64,000 bases of DNA from Bacteroidales bacterium UBA5382 (GCA_002409745.1 DHOU01000020.1:6983-70982), one strand, 5' to 3'. Counted from the stretch's first letter, positions 26,098 to 34,971 are shown. The notes: generated from the letters alone by a model not told the origin. Translations and numbers: made by a program.

Positions 26098-26167
26098 CTA
26101 AAACGCCGCCTCTTTACTTTTGTTCATCATTATCCGTACTTTTTTTGATTTTTTTTAGGGTGAAAGC

Positions 26168-26213
26168 AAAAAACAAACCGGTTGTCGCGGCGAATACTCT
26201 GACAAACCGGTTT
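26168..26213 (-). terminator. Terminator downstream of the nitroreductase gene (distal)
   Basis: Minus strand: AAACCGGTTTGTC (26213-26201) pairs with GACAACCGGTTT (26186-26175) with one bulge, followed by GTTTTTTG. It insulates perR from the upstream gene. Confidence 0.7.
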
Positions 26214-26260
26214 CGGGATATCCTTAATCCAATCGGAAAAGAGGTATTATCTAAAAGAAT

Positions 26261-26294
26261 AATCCCCGCCGGGGATTTGTCCGGCAGGGATTTT
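26261..26294 (-). terminator. Hairpin downstream of the nitroreductase gene (proximal)
   Basis: AATCCC-GCCGG (26261-26272) pairs with CCGGC-GGGATT (26281-26292) with one internal mismatch. T-richness follows weakly on either strand. It is the first of two stacked hairpins after the nitroreductase stop. Confidence 0.55.
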
Positions 26295-26324
26295 GTAGTG
26301 AATTGTTATATATTGAGAAAATTA

Positions 26325-26933
26325 CTACTTAAATACTTTCACACGTTTTTCGACAGATTCATACGACTTTTCAGCCGGTTTGTCCAACGCGACGCCGAAA
26401 GGCATTTGTGCGATCAGTCGCCAATCTTTGCTGATATTCCATTCTTTTTGAATCGATTCGTCGATAAGAGGATCGTAATGTTGCAGGGAAGCCCCGAGCC
26501 CTTCGTTTTCTAATGCCAACCAGGTAAGGATTTGTACAATGGCAGAGGAGTGCTCGCTCCAAACCGAAAACTTTTGACTGTAAAGCGGGAACTGGTTTTG
26601 CAATCCCTTTATAACGGTTTCGTCTTCGAAAAAGAGTACCGTGCCGTATCCCGACAGGAAGCAGGAATTGACTTTATTCTCAGTTTGTTTCCATGCTTCT
26701 TCCGATCCGCTTACTTTTTTCAACTCGTCTTTAACGATTTCCCATAATTTCTTATGTTGGTCGCCCAATAGCAAAACAACGCGTGCCGACTGTGAATTAA
26801 ATGCCGATGGCGAGTGCTTTACCACTTCTTCAATAATGGTTTCTATTTGTTCATTCGAGATGGGAGAGGCGTTGCTCAGTTGATAATAACTGCGCCTATG
26901 TTGAATGGATTCCTGTAGACTTTTACTTCTCAT
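26325..26933 (-). CDS. Nitroreductase-family flavoprotein
   Basis: 202 residues, cytoplasmic. The N-terminal SLQESIQHRRSYYQL with the RRS pattern and the HSPSAFNSQSARVVLL FMN-binding segment place it in the nitroreductase family, in the small branch that includes fatty-acid-repression (Frm2)-like proteins. The C-terminal region (GLGASLQHYDP, MPFGVALDKPAEKSYE) also fits. It is expected to bind FMN and reduce nitro compounds or quinones with NAD(P)H; the physiological substrate is unknown. Divergent from dnaB, and followed by two hairpins. Confidence 0.88.
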   Translation of the reverse strand: MRSKSLQESIQHRRSYYQLSNASPISNEQIETIIEEVVKHSPSAFNSQSARVVLLLGDQHKKLWEIVKDELKKVSGSEEAWKQTENKVNSCFLSGYGTVLFFEDETVIKGLQNQFPLYSQKFSVWSEHSSAIVQILTWLALENEGLGASLQHYDPLIDESIQKEWNISKDWRLIAQMPFGVALDKPAEKSYESVEKRVKVFK

Positions 26934-27109
26934 TTGACGTCTTTCTTTTATAAATTTTTGATGAATGATATTCGTAAAACAATTTTATGAAAAGATTGTT
27001 CGCGTTATAGTTTTTATTGATAGCGTATTGCCTCATGTGTATAGGATAGCCTTTGATAACTTGTTAATAGTTTATGCCGGATTGTCTTCCGATTATGCGT
27101 ACATAAACG

Positions 27110-27117
27110 TACCTTTG
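27110..27117 (+). promoter_or_regulatory. -7 element of the dnaB promoter
   Basis: TACCTTTG fits TAnnTTTG, 32 nt before the ATG at 27150. The nearest -33-like ATTG is 25 nt away, slightly too far. Confidence 0.45.
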
Positions 27118-27149
27118 GTATCTTTTTCGGAATATAATTTTTGTTGAAA

Positions 27150-28685
27150 ATGGAGAAACAAAAGCGCAAAGGAAATATTAAAGTCGTAGAAAAGACCGTT
27201 GTCGCCCCTGATATGGGGAAGTTGCCGCCTCAAGCCCGGGAGTTGGAAGAGGCGGTGTTGGGAGCCCTGATGTTGGAAAAGGACGCGTATTCCGTGATCA
27301 GCGATATTCTGAAACCCGAAAGTTTTTATGATCCCATTCACCAATTGATTTTTGGAGCCATCCAAGGCTTGGCCATGCAGCAGAAACCCGTAGATGTCCT
27401 GACGGTTGTGGAAGAATTGAAACGAAGAGGGGAGCTGGAGACGGCCGGCGGCGCCGTGTATGTGGCTGAGCTGTCGGAGAAGGTCGCTTCGGCCGCGCAC
27501 ATCGAATATCATGCGCGCATCATTGCCCAGAAATATTTGGCCCGCGAGTTGATTACGTTTTCTTCCGAAATTACGCATCAGGCTTTCGATGAAACAATCG
27601 ATGTGGACGATTTGATGCAAGAGACCGAAGGCCGGTTGTTTGAGATTTCGCAACGGAATGTAAAAAAGGATGTCATTCAAATTAATCCGGTTATCCGGGA
27701 AGCCATGCAGAATATCGAGGCTGCCGCCAACCGGAAGGATGGGATGAGCGGCTTGCCTACCGGATTTAAAGAGTTGGATAAACTCACTTCCGGTTGGCAA
27801 AATTCCGATTTGGTTATCATTGCAGCCCGACCGGCTATGGGGAAAACCGCTTTCGTGTTGTCGATGGCAAAGAACATGGCTTTGGATTACGAAGTCCCGG
27901 TGGGGGTTTTCTCTTTGGAAATGTCGAATGTGCAGTTGGTAAACCGGCTAATTGTGAATGTGTGCCAGATTAAAGGCGAAAGCATTAAAAGCGGACGGTT
28001 AAGCGACGATGAATGGATCCGGTTGGACAAAAACCACAAACTGCTCTATAATGCGCCGATATATATCGATGATACGCCCAGTTTGTCGGTCTTCGAACTG
28101 CGTACCAAGGCTCGGCGATTGGTACGGGAAAGTCATGTCAAGATACTTATTATCGACTACTTGCAGTTGATGAACGCCAGCGGGATGAGTTTTGGTAGCC
28201 GGGAGCAGGAAGTCAGTACCATTTCGCGCTCGTTGAAAGGACTGGCTAAAGAGTTGAATATTCCTATTATTGCTTTGTCGCAGTTGAACCGTGGCGTCGA
28301 AACCCGTCAGGGAAACGAAGGGAAGCGTCCCCAATTGGCCGACCTGCGTGAATCGGGAGCTATCGAACAAGATGCCGACATTGTGTGTTTTATTCATCGA
28401 CCGGAATATTATCGCATTACGGAAGATGAACAGGGTAACTCGCTGATAGGGGTTGCCGAGATTATTGTGGCAAAACATCGTAACGGGCCGACCGGATTGG
28501 CCAAGATGCGTTTCGACAGTGAATATGCCCGTTTTCAAAATATGGATGATTTCGTCGTTGGACAACGCTATGTCGAACGTCCTTCGAAAATGAATAAGGC
28601 GACCAACGGCGATCTGTCTTCTTCTGCAGACGCTCTTTCCGGTGGCGATTTTACAACCCCAAATAAGGAGCCTCTTCCTTTTTAA
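27150..28685 (+). CDS. dnaB: Replicative DNA helicase DnaB
   Basis: 511 residues from the ATG at 27150; the TTG codons at 27141 and 27144 would add three residues. The N-terminal domain (PPQARELEEAVLGALMLEKD) binds primase and holds the hexamer ring together. The RecA-like motor has Walker A ARPAMGKTA (about 226-234), VFSLEMS, Walker B ILIIDYLQLM and the Q/R-containing ALSQLNRGVE. It unwinds DNA at the replication fork. The intein-free length is normal. It is followed by a small lipoprotein gene after 11 nt. Confidence 0.96.
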   Translation: MEKQKRKGNIKVVEKTVVAPDMGKLPPQARELEEAVLGALMLEKDAYSVISDILKPESFYDPIHQLIFGAIQGLAMQQKPVDVLTVVEELKRRGELETAGGAVYVAELSEKVASAAHIEYHARIIAQKYLARELITFSSEITHQAFDETIDVDDLMQETEGRLFEISQRNVKKDVIQINPVIREAMQNIEAAANRKDGMSGLPTGFKELDKLTSGWQNSDLVIIAARPAMGKTAFVLSMAKNMALDYEVPVGVFSLEMSNVQLVNRLIVNVCQIKGESIKSGRLSDDEWIRLDKNHKLLYNAPIYIDDTPSLSVFELRTKARRLVRESHVKILIIDYLQLMNASGMSFGSREQEVSTISRSLKGLAKELNIPIIALSQLNRGVETRQGNEGKRPQLADLRESGAIEQDADIVCFIHRPEYYRITEDEQGNSLIGVAEIIVAKHRNGPTGLAKMRFDSEYARFQNMDDFVVGQRYVERPSKMNKATNGDLSSSADALSGGDFTTPNKEPLPF

Positions 28686-28696
28686 CGGATTGAATT

Positions 28697-28966
28697 ATGA
28701 AAAAAATGACAGGTCTTTCTATGGTATTGGCGGGATATCTTTTGATGATCTCTTGTGGCGGCATCGATTCCGATGCAAAAAAAGCGGCCGAACTCACCAA
28801 TCAATCTATTCGGCAAAGTGTGGATTTGGAGCTCGAAAAGTCGCAAAAAACATATCATAAAGCTCAGGCTCTTATCGAAAAGCATAAGAATACAAAAACT
28901 TGGAATGAATTTAATCGTCTTTACAAGATGTATCGCGATCAAGAAAAAGCCTCTCCCGAACCGTAA
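28697..28966 (+). CDS. Small lipoprotein of unknown function
   Basis: 89 residues with an SPII signal (LMISC, Cys20), then a charged, predicted helical stretch with coiled-coil character (DLELEKSQKTYHKAQALIEKHK cut here to the pattern DLELEKSQ ... QALIEKHK) and a proline-ended tail. No family is recognised. It starts 11 nt after dnaB and precedes the LysM gene by 128 nt, so it may be read from the dnaB transcript. Confidence 0.7.
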   Translation: MKKMTGLSMVLAGYLLMISCGGIDSDAKKAAELTNQSIRQSVDLELEKSQKTYHKAQALIEKHKNTKTWNEFNRLYKMYRDQEKASPEP

Positions 28967-29094
28967 CCGAGCGCGTGGCTTGGAGCGGTACTTTCGGTAA
29001 AATGGACTTGAAAAAACATTATTCTAAATATTCTTCGTATTTTTGTGCATTGAAGAACGAGTAATTAGTAGTAATAATCGGAAAAAGAACGCGT

Positions 29095-31095
29095 ATGCAT
29101 GACTCTTTATTTTTGAAAAAAATATATCTATTCCTGTTTTGTTTGGCTCTGAGTGGCGCGGCGGTTTCCGCACAGCAGGTGCCTTATGAAGTCGTTACAA
29201 ACAATGGTCAGACATTCTATAAGTATACGGTGAAGCCGGGAGAAGGAGTGTATGCCGTAGCGCGTAATTTCTCGGTTTCCGTAGCCGATATTCTCCGGCA
29301 TAATCCCGGGGCGAGTTCGGGTTTGCAAAACGGGCAGTACTTGCTTATTCCCGTTCGTGGAAATAGTCAACTTGTAAACACGACGGTTCCCATGCCGGGT
29401 TCTGTTCGGCAAGGACCTGTCGAGAATCAAAATAAGACATTTAAGCATACGGTTGTCAGGGGAGAAACGGTATTCAGTCTTTCGCAGATGTATCATGCTT
29501 CTGTTGAGGAGATTTATAATCTTAATCCCGGGTCAAAGGAAGGGATTGCCGAAGGGCAGGTGATAACGATCCCTCAGCGGCGTGTGATTAGTGAAGAGAA
29601 AGAAGAAAACTACCGTTACCATACGATTCTTCCGCAGGAAACGCTTTACTCTCTTGCCCGCACGTATTCATTGAGTGCGGAAGATATTCTTCGGGCGAAC
29701 CCCGGCCTTTCCGTGCAAACGTTCCGGATCGGCAAGACGATACGGATTCCTTTTTTCGAGTCGTATGAAACCGTCGTTCCTTATCATGACCAGGATACGA
29801 CGCTCCGCCATAAAGTAGAAAGACGGGAAACGCTCTATAGTATTTCGCGGCAGTATAATGTTTCGGAAGAGGATATACGCCAAGCCAATAACGGATTGGA
29901 GCAAGGGCTAAAAACCGGTATGGATTTGGTTATTCCCGTTAAGAAAGGAGCGCTGCGCAATGGCAGCACGGTTCAGGCTGAAAGTCAAGCAAACCGCCTG
30001 CTTGTTCCACCCCGGCCTTCTAAAGTTAACCGGATGAAAGTGGCTCTTCTCTTACCGTTTTTGGAGAAGAATAACGATAATCGGCATTTGCGCTTTCAGG
30101 AATATTACGAAGGGTTTTTATTGGCTGTGGAAAAGATGAAAGAAGAAGGAGCGGATATCGAATTGTATGTGTTTGATATCGGTACGGAGAGCGACACCCG
30201 CAAGCTTACCAGTCTGCTTGAAACCCTCGAAATGCAATCGCTGCATTTAATGATCGGGGGCTTTTCGGATAATCAGATCAAGATTCTTTCCGATTTTTCT
30301 AAAGCTCATAATATTAAGTATGTGGTTCCTTTGTCGCGAAGCAATGAAGTACTCAACAACGGCATGATTTTTCAAGTTAATTTTCAGCCTTCCTATAATT
30401 ATACAAAAGCATCGCACGTGTTTATGCAGACTTATCCGGCAGCCAAGGTTCTTTTCGCCACCGGGGAAAAGGGTGATAAAGCCGATTTTATTTCACAATT
30501 GCAAAGCGACTTAAAAGCCGATAAGCGTTCGTTTGTGAAGGTGGACGGCAGCAATTTGGAGACTGCTTTTCTCGCGCAGTTGGATCCTGCGAAGGACAAT
30601 GTCGTTGTGCCGGCTTCGGGAGATTCCCCGTCGCTAAAACGGATGGTCGAGGCTCTAAAGAAAATAAAAGAGACCCATCCTTCTTATACAGTCCGCTTGT
30701 TCGGCTATCCGGAATGGCAGACCTATGATGAGGAGCTTGTGAAGGATTATCATTTGTTTGATACCCAGATTTTTTCGTCCTTTTATGTCAATGAACAGGA
30801 TCCGGCGACCCGGGACTTTATGCAGAGCTTTAAAAAGTGGTATGATCGTGACCTCTTGAACACGTATCCCAAGTATGGTTTATTAGGTTACGATACCGGA
30901 TTGTTTTTCTTGACGGCGTTAGCAAGATACGGGGTTAATTTTGAACAGTCTGTAGATCAAATCCGGGTAAATACCTTGCAGTTCCCGTTTTACTTTGAAC
31001 GAGTCAATAATTGGGGCGGATTTATTAATACCGGATTATATCTGATTCATTACGACACCTCTAATTCGATTACTAAAACAGATAAAAGTCGATGA
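29095..31095 (+). CDS. LysM-repeat protein with periplasmic-binding (PBP1)-like domain
   Basis: 666 residues. A signal peptide (about 1-27, ending VSAQ) is followed by four LysM modules at about 43-87, 118-160, 174-218 and 238-282, each with the pattern ETLYSLARxY...DILRANPG. LysM binds peptidoglycan. From about 313 to the end (MKVALLLPFLEKNND, LMIGGFSDNQIK, FGYPEWQTYDEE, GLLGYDTGLFFL) the chain resembles a type-1 periplasmic binding fold. Such proteins in Bacteroidetes are thought to act in envelope organisation; by analogy with LpoA the PBP1-like part could contact a cell-wall synthase, which is speculation. Its stop overlaps the next start by 4 nt (ATGA). Confidence 0.85.
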   Translation: MHDSLFLKKIYLFLFCLALSGAAVSAQQVPYEVVTNNGQTFYKYTVKPGEGVYAVARNFSVSVADILRHNPGASSGLQNGQYLLIPVRGNSQLVNTTVPMPGSVRQGPVENQNKTFKHTVVRGETVFSLSQMYHASVEEIYNLNPGSKEGIAEGQVITIPQRRVISEEKEENYRYHTILPQETLYSLARTYSLSAEDILRANPGLSVQTFRIGKTIRIPFFESYETVVPYHDQDTTLRHKVERRETLYSISRQYNVSEEDIRQANNGLEQGLKTGMDLVIPVKKGALRNGSTVQAESQANRLLVPPRPSKVNRMKVALLLPFLEKNNDNRHLRFQEYYEGFLLAVEKMKEEGADIELYVFDIGTESDTRKLTSLLETLEMQSLHLMIGGFSDNQIKILSDFSKAHNIKYVVPLSRSNEVLNNGMIFQVNFQPSYNYTKASHVFMQTYPAAKVLFATGEKGDKADFISQLQSDLKADKRSFVKVDGSNLETAFLAQLDPAKDNVVVPASGDSPSLKRMVEALKKIKETHPSYTVRLFGYPEWQTYDEELVKDYHLFDTQIFSSFYVNEQDPATRDFMQSFKKWYDRDLLNTYPKYGLLGYDTGLFFLTALARYGVNFEQSVDQIRVNTLQFPFYFERVNNWGGFINTGLYLIHYDTSNSITKTDKSR

Positions 31096-31778
31096 AACGG
31101 TATGCGCTGATTGTTTTTCTCATCGGTCTGAACTTATCGGTTATGTATGGCCAGGCGAATAAGTTTAAAGGGGAGTTCTATGTCGGAGCCGGCGCAGGAG
31201 CGCTGGTTTCATCCGTCAGTTTTTCGCCCGGTGTGGCTCAGAGTTTCCATTTAGGAATGCACGCAGGGATAGCAGCCAAGTATATATCGGAGGAGCATTT
31301 GGGGGTTATTGCCGAAATTAACTTCGCCCAACGGGGATGGAAAGAAGACTATGATGCGGAAACCGGATTTTCGTATAACCGGACGATGAATTATGTGGAG
31401 ATTCCCTTTTTATGGCATGTCTATTTTGGAAATAAAGTGCGGTTTATTTTTAATGCGGGGCCTCAGGTAAGCATTCTATTCAATCATTCCTCAAGTATGA
31501 GCGAAGCGCTTGCGGCTGACGTGGAAACCCAAAAAAAAGCAAATCCGGACAATGCTTTTATCGGATTGCAATATGCCGATCCCGAAAGCCGGTTCGATTA
31601 CGGATTGATAGGGGGCGTCGGGTTAGAATTGAGGACGGGGATCGGCGATTTTGATTTGGAAGGCCGTTATTATTTTGGCCTTGCCGATTTTTTCCGTTAT
31701 GAAAGCCGGAAAACGGATTTTTCGCGTGCCGCCCATCGCGTGATAGAAGCGAAGCTTACCTATTATATAAAATTCTGA
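31092..31778 (+). CDS. PorT-like outer-membrane beta-barrel protein
   Basis: 228 residues. A signal peptide (about 1-20, VMYGQ) precedes alternating hydrophobic beta strands: EFYVGAGAGALVSSV, LGVIAEINFAQRGW, MNYVEIPFLWHVYF, GLIGGVGLELRTG, DLEGRYYFGLADFF, and the terminal VIEAKLTYYIKF ending in phenylalanine as outer-membrane barrels do. This matches the PorT family of eight-stranded barrels, some of which take part in type IX secretion or gliding, though most have no known role. It overlaps the LysM gene by 4 nt and precedes the U32 peptidase by 16 nt, implying one operon. Confidence 0.85.
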   Translation: MKRYALIVFLIGLNLSVMYGQANKFKGEFYVGAGAGALVSSVSFSPGVAQSFHLGMHAGIAAKYISEEHLGVIAEINFAQRGWKEDYDAETGFSYNRTMNYVEIPFLWHVYFGNKVRFIFNAGPQVSILFNHSSSMSEALAADVETQKKANPDNAFIGLQYADPESRFDYGLIGGVGLELRTGIGDFDLEGRYYFGLADFFRYESRKTDFSRAAHRVIEAKLTYYIKF

Positions 31779-31794
31779 TGAAGGAATCAATAGA

Positions 31795-33063
31795 ATGACG
31801 ACTACTTGTGAGTATGAAATAATGGCGCCGGCAGGTTCCTACGACTCTCTCATGGCGGCTATCCAAGGCGGCGCCGACTCCGTTTACTTCGGCATCGAAG
31901 GATTGAATATGCGCGCCCGTTCTTCCAATAATTTTACGATAGACGATTTGCATGCCATCGCCCGTATATGCAGGGACAATCATATCAAGAGTTACCTCAC
32001 GGTCAATACCATTATCTATGAGCAGGACATGGCGTTGATGCGCCGCATTGTCGATGCCGCCCGGGAGGCTCGCCTGACGGCTATTATCGCCGCCGACGTA
32101 GCCGTGCTGATGTATGCCCGGAGCATCGGGGTGGAAGTGCACTTATCGACGCAACTCAACATCACCAATACCGAAGCGCTGAAGTTTTACGCACAGTTTG
32201 CCGATGTCGTCGTGCTGGCCCGGGAGTTGAATCTGGAACAAGTGGCGGGTATTCATCGCGATATTGTCGAGCAGCAAATAAAAGGGCCGTCGGGCCGGTT
32301 GATTCGTATCGAGATGTTCGCCCATGGCGCATTGTGCATGGCGGTGTCGGGTAAATGTTATCTGAGCCTTCACGAGAAAAGCCTTTCGGCCAACCGCGGC
32401 GCTTGCAACCAAATCTGCCGCCGCGCCTATACGGTAAAAGACAAAGACAGTGAAATCGAACTGGACATCGATAACGAGTATATCATGTCGCCGAAAGATC
32501 TGAAAACAATTCATTTTATGAATAAGATGATGGACGCCGGCGTGCGGGTCTTTAAGATAGAAGGGCGGGCGCGGGGCCCCGAATATGTCCGTATCGTGAC
32601 CTCATGCTATAAAGAGGCGGTGCAGGCGTATTGCGAAGACTCCTTTACGCAGGAAAAAATCGATTTGTGGAATGAAAAGTTGGCGACCGTATTCAATCGC
32701 GGTTTTTGGGATGGTTATTATTTGGGCCAGCGGTTGGGAGAATGGACTCATCGTTACGGATCGGGAGCGACCAAAAGAAAAGTCTATGTCGGAAAGGTCC
32801 TTAAATATTTCGGAAATATTGGTGTCGCCGAATTCCTTATCGAAACCCAATCGGTAAACGAAGGCGACGAACTGCTGATTACCGGTCCGACTACGGGAGC
32901 GGTGTTCGCCACGGCTCAAGATATCCGTGTCGATTTGGAAACCGTCGAAGAAGCGGTAAAGGGACAACATTTTTCCTTCAAGACTCCTGAGAAAGTTCGT
33001 CCCAACGATCAGTTGTATAAGATGGTTTGGGCTAACCGCAAGGGAACGGCGTACGCGGAATAG
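31795..33063 (+). CDS. U32-family peptidase-like protein (TrhP/RlhA type)
   Basis: 422 residues, cytoplasmic. The U32 signature EMFAHGALCMAVSGKCYLS spans residues 173-191, and four cysteines (181, 188, 204, 208) can hold an iron-sulfur cluster. In Escherichia coli the homologues take part in prephenate-dependent hydroxylation of tRNA (TrhP) or 23S rRNA (RlhA) rather than classical proteolysis; the annotated collagenase activity of older members is doubtful. The length of about 420 fits TrhP better. Third gene of an operon with the LysM protein and the PorT-like barrel. A degenerate repeat array begins 38 nt after the stop. Confidence 0.9.
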   Translation: MTTTCEYEIMAPAGSYDSLMAAIQGGADSVYFGIEGLNMRARSSNNFTIDDLHAIARICRDNHIKSYLTVNTIIYEQDMALMRRIVDAAREARLTAIIAADVAVLMYARSIGVEVHLSTQLNITNTEALKFYAQFADVVVLARELNLEQVAGIHRDIVEQQIKGPSGRLIRIEMFAHGALCMAVSGKCYLSLHEKSLSANRGACNQICRRAYTVKDKDSEIELDIDNEYIMSPKDLKTIHFMNKMMDAGVRVFKIEGRARGPEYVRIVTSCYKEAVQAYCEDSFTQEKIDLWNEKLATVFNRGFWDGYYLGQRLGEWTHRYGSGATKRKVYVGKVLKYFGNIGVAEFLIETQSVNEGDELLITGPTTGAVFATAQDIRVDLETVEEAVKGQHFSFKTPEKVRPNDQLYKMVWANRKGTAYAE

Positions 33064-33101
33064 AGTACCGGAGCATGCAAGTCGTTTGTGCGATGCTAAC
33101 A

Positions 33102-33295
33102 GGCATTTTTTAATATCGGCAGCCGGTTTTCGTAGTATTGAGCGGCATTTTTGTCATTCATGCACTCATTTTTGTATTGTATACATGTCGTTTTGTCATT
33201 TTTACATCGGTTTTTCTGTTTCAAACAGGTCATTATGTCGTTCTTATGCCGGTTTTTCTATATTGAATAGGCTATTTTGTCCTTCTTGCATCAAG
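33102..33295 (+). repeat. 42-nt-period degenerate repeat array 2
   Basis: Units begin at 33102, 33144, 33187, 33229 and 33271, spaced 42, 43, 42 and 42 nt. Each starts with GGCATTTTT or GTCATTTTGTC-like sequence, has a central CGGTTTTTC, and ends near TATTGAATAG. Similarity between units is loose but the spacing is strict. The array lies between the U32 gene and the helical-protein gene at 33602. In the remaining gap 33296-33601 no promoter consensus was recognised, only AT-rich DNA. Confidence 0.8.
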
Positions 33296-33601
33296 AAAAC
33301 ACAGGATGTTGCGTCAAAAGTATGCCTCCCCCGCCTCTAACGGCTTTATCCCGTTGAACGAATCGGCCGGAGATGCGATTTTCGACCTGCATTTTTCGTG
33401 AAAAACATTTTTAACAGGATAAAGGTTCTTTTTTCAGTCGGATATAACATTCATATCTACAGTTGATTAGTTTTTATTGACCATATTAATCTTAAAACAA
33501 TTCAAAGCTTAACTTTGATTAACTTGTGGAAGTCATTACTCCGTAAATTATTTCCTAAACTTGGGCGTTTTTAAATATAAACATATAAAAATAAATCCAT
33601 T

Positions 33602-34267
33602 ATGAATACGAGAGATTCTAATTCACAAAGAATGGCTCGTAACGTGAAGGAAGTCCTCCACCAATACGAACCGGTTTGGAAGGAAAAACCAAGAGTAGCC
33701 AAGGAAGTAAACACATTCGACTCGGCTGTGGAAAAAATGGAGCCGCATGCCATAGGCTCGCTTATCGTAACCAAAGGTTTCACGGATAATAAGGATGCCG
33801 TAGCCCTCGAGATGTACGCAGAGGCAGCGGCGATCGCCCGGAGGGTATCGATCTATGCCCTCGATACCGGCGACTACGGATTGCACGACCAACTGCGGGT
33901 CAGCCGCGGGTTCCTCGTGAATATGGGAGAAGAAACAGCTTTCCACAAGGTCGAAGACATTTACAATCGCGTGTTGCCGTTGGTGCCGTTGTTGGTAGAT
34001 TATGACGTTGACGAAACGAAAATGGCCGGTCTAAAAACGTTGATGGATTCGTATGAAGCGCTGACGGACAAACCCCGTAACCTGACCCTGGAACGCAAAC
34101 GCCATAACCAGACCATTCCCGAAGTGAAGAAAGAACAACGTCAGAGTCTGTACAAGCTCGACAGCCTGATGACGATGTTCGCCGGCACCGATTTTTACAG
34201 GGATTACAAGAACGCCCGCATCATTATCGACCGGGGCGGAAGTTCAAAGGAAGAAGAAAAGAAATAA
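33602..34267 (+). CDS. Helical cytoplasmic protein of unknown function
   Basis: 221 residues, no signal or membrane span, almost all alpha-helical. Visible segments are RMARNVKEVLHQYEPVW, DSAVEKMEPHAIGSLIVTKG, AAAIARRVSIYALDTGD, HKVEDIYNRVLPLVPLL, DSLMTMFAGTDFYRDYKNAR, and a charged tail SSKEEEKK. No family is recognised with confidence. It stands alone and is preceded by the 42-nt array at 33102-33295, as are or nearly are the two similar-sized genes at 12093 and 45287. I could not align the three proteins by eye, so common descent is not claimed. Confidence 0.65.
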   Translation: MNTRDSNSQRMARNVKEVLHQYEPVWKEKPRVAKEVNTFDSAVEKMEPHAIGSLIVTKGFTDNKDAVALEMYAEAAAIARRVSIYALDTGDYGLHDQLRVSRGFLVNMGEETAFHKVEDIYNRVLPLVPLLVDYDVDETKMAGLKTLMDSYEALTDKPRNLTLERKRHNQTIPEVKKEQRQSLYKLDSLMTMFAGTDFYRDYKNARIIIDRGGSSKEEEKK

Positions 34268-34300
34268 GGATATATTATAAGAAGAACCATATTTATAAAT

Positions 34301-34372
34301 ATGAAATCCGTCATTTATTTATTATCAATACCTCTTGGCATTATCCAATTAGGCAAAAACAACTTGGATTAG
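34301..34372 (+). CDS. Tiny ORF encoding a 23-residue peptide with LGKNNLD ending
   Basis: ATG at 34301 gives a 23-residue peptide that starts MKSVIYLLSIP and ends in QLGKNNLD before TAG at 34370. The last seven residues are repeated in the ORF at 34546, and the shared nucleotides (GGCAAAAACAACTTGGAT) continue past the stop (TAGCTAAGGCGTCTGCCG). It may therefore be a copy of the other ORF truncated by a point change. Translation is unproven. Confidence 0.35.
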   Translation: MKSVIYLLSIPLGIIQLGKNNLD

Positions 34373-34545
34373 CTAAGGCGTCTGCCGTTACTTCTCTTTA
34401 TCTAAATCGACAGATGCCCATTACCTTGATATCTATATTCAGATTTTTAAGAGGAAAAATAACATACTTTCTGGTACTCCATATGTACAATTGAACGTAG
34501 TTTTCAGAAATACATAATCAAACCCTTATTAAAAAAGATAACAAC

Positions 34546-34671
34546 ATGAAATTAACCGGTTGTTCCGTATTTAGAACTCTTCCTACTTTCCGATTGGGTA
34601 AAAATAACTTGGATAGGTCAGGCGCCTACTGTATGTTTTACACTTTATCAATAACTAAAATTATTCATTAA
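34546..34671 (+). CDS. Small ORF encoding a 41-residue peptide with RLGKNNLD motif
   Basis: ATG at 34546 encodes 41 residues: a start MKLTGCSVFRTLPTF, the shared RLGKNNLD, then RSGAYCMFYTLSITKIIH. The stop overlaps the start of the following lipoprotein stub (TAATG at 34669-34673), which suggests translational coupling and supports that it is, or was, a gene. No family is recognised. Small peptides encoded just before six-bladed beta-propeller lipoproteins are common in Bacteroidales, and this could be such a peptide. Confidence 0.4.
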   Translation: MKLTGCSVFRTLPTFRLGKNNLDRSGAYCMFYTLSITKIIH

Positions 34672-34790
34672 TGAGACAAACAAATCATATCCTATTTTTA
34701 CTTTTACTCTTTCTTTTGTCTTGTGCAGGAAAAGCCGATAAAAACAATAATCCGGCACAATACGATACGATTCCTGTCATAGCCAGTTGA
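34671..34790 (+). pseudogene. 39-residue lipoprotein stub, possible remnant of a six-bladed beta-propeller lipoprotein
   Basis: ATG at 34671 encodes an SPII signal (FLLLLFLLSC, Cys18), a KADKNNNPAQ spacer and the end DTIPVIAS followed by TGA. In Bacteroidales six-bladed beta-propeller lipoproteins, a similar IPVID segment comes shortly after the lipid anchor, and the rest of the protein follows. Here the chain simply stops, and no homologous continuation is visible in the next 180 nt in any frame. I read it as the decayed 5' end of such a gene; a genuine tiny lipoprotein is the alternative. The rest of 34268-34971 shows only the two small ORFs. Confidence 0.45.
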
Positions 34791-34971
34791 ATTATTGCAG
34801 AATCAGGGTTTTATTGTGAAACCGTTATAGAAATAAACGGTAATCTCGGTAACATGAGAAAGCTGTTCTTAATAACACCTTCAGTAAAAAATAGCCTCGT
34901 GATTATTTGAATAACCCGAAAAAAAGTGCCATATTTGTAACGCTAAAATTACTTGAAAATAAGGCGAAAAT

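Noticed and set aside
26145..26513. 122-aa plus-strand ORF opposite the nitroreductase
   Set aside because: Antisense to a clear gene and covers its terminators.
33086..33340. 84-aa ORF in array 2
   Set aside because: Repeat-driven open frame with a cysteine/phenylalanine-rich pattern that simply mirrors the 42-nt period.
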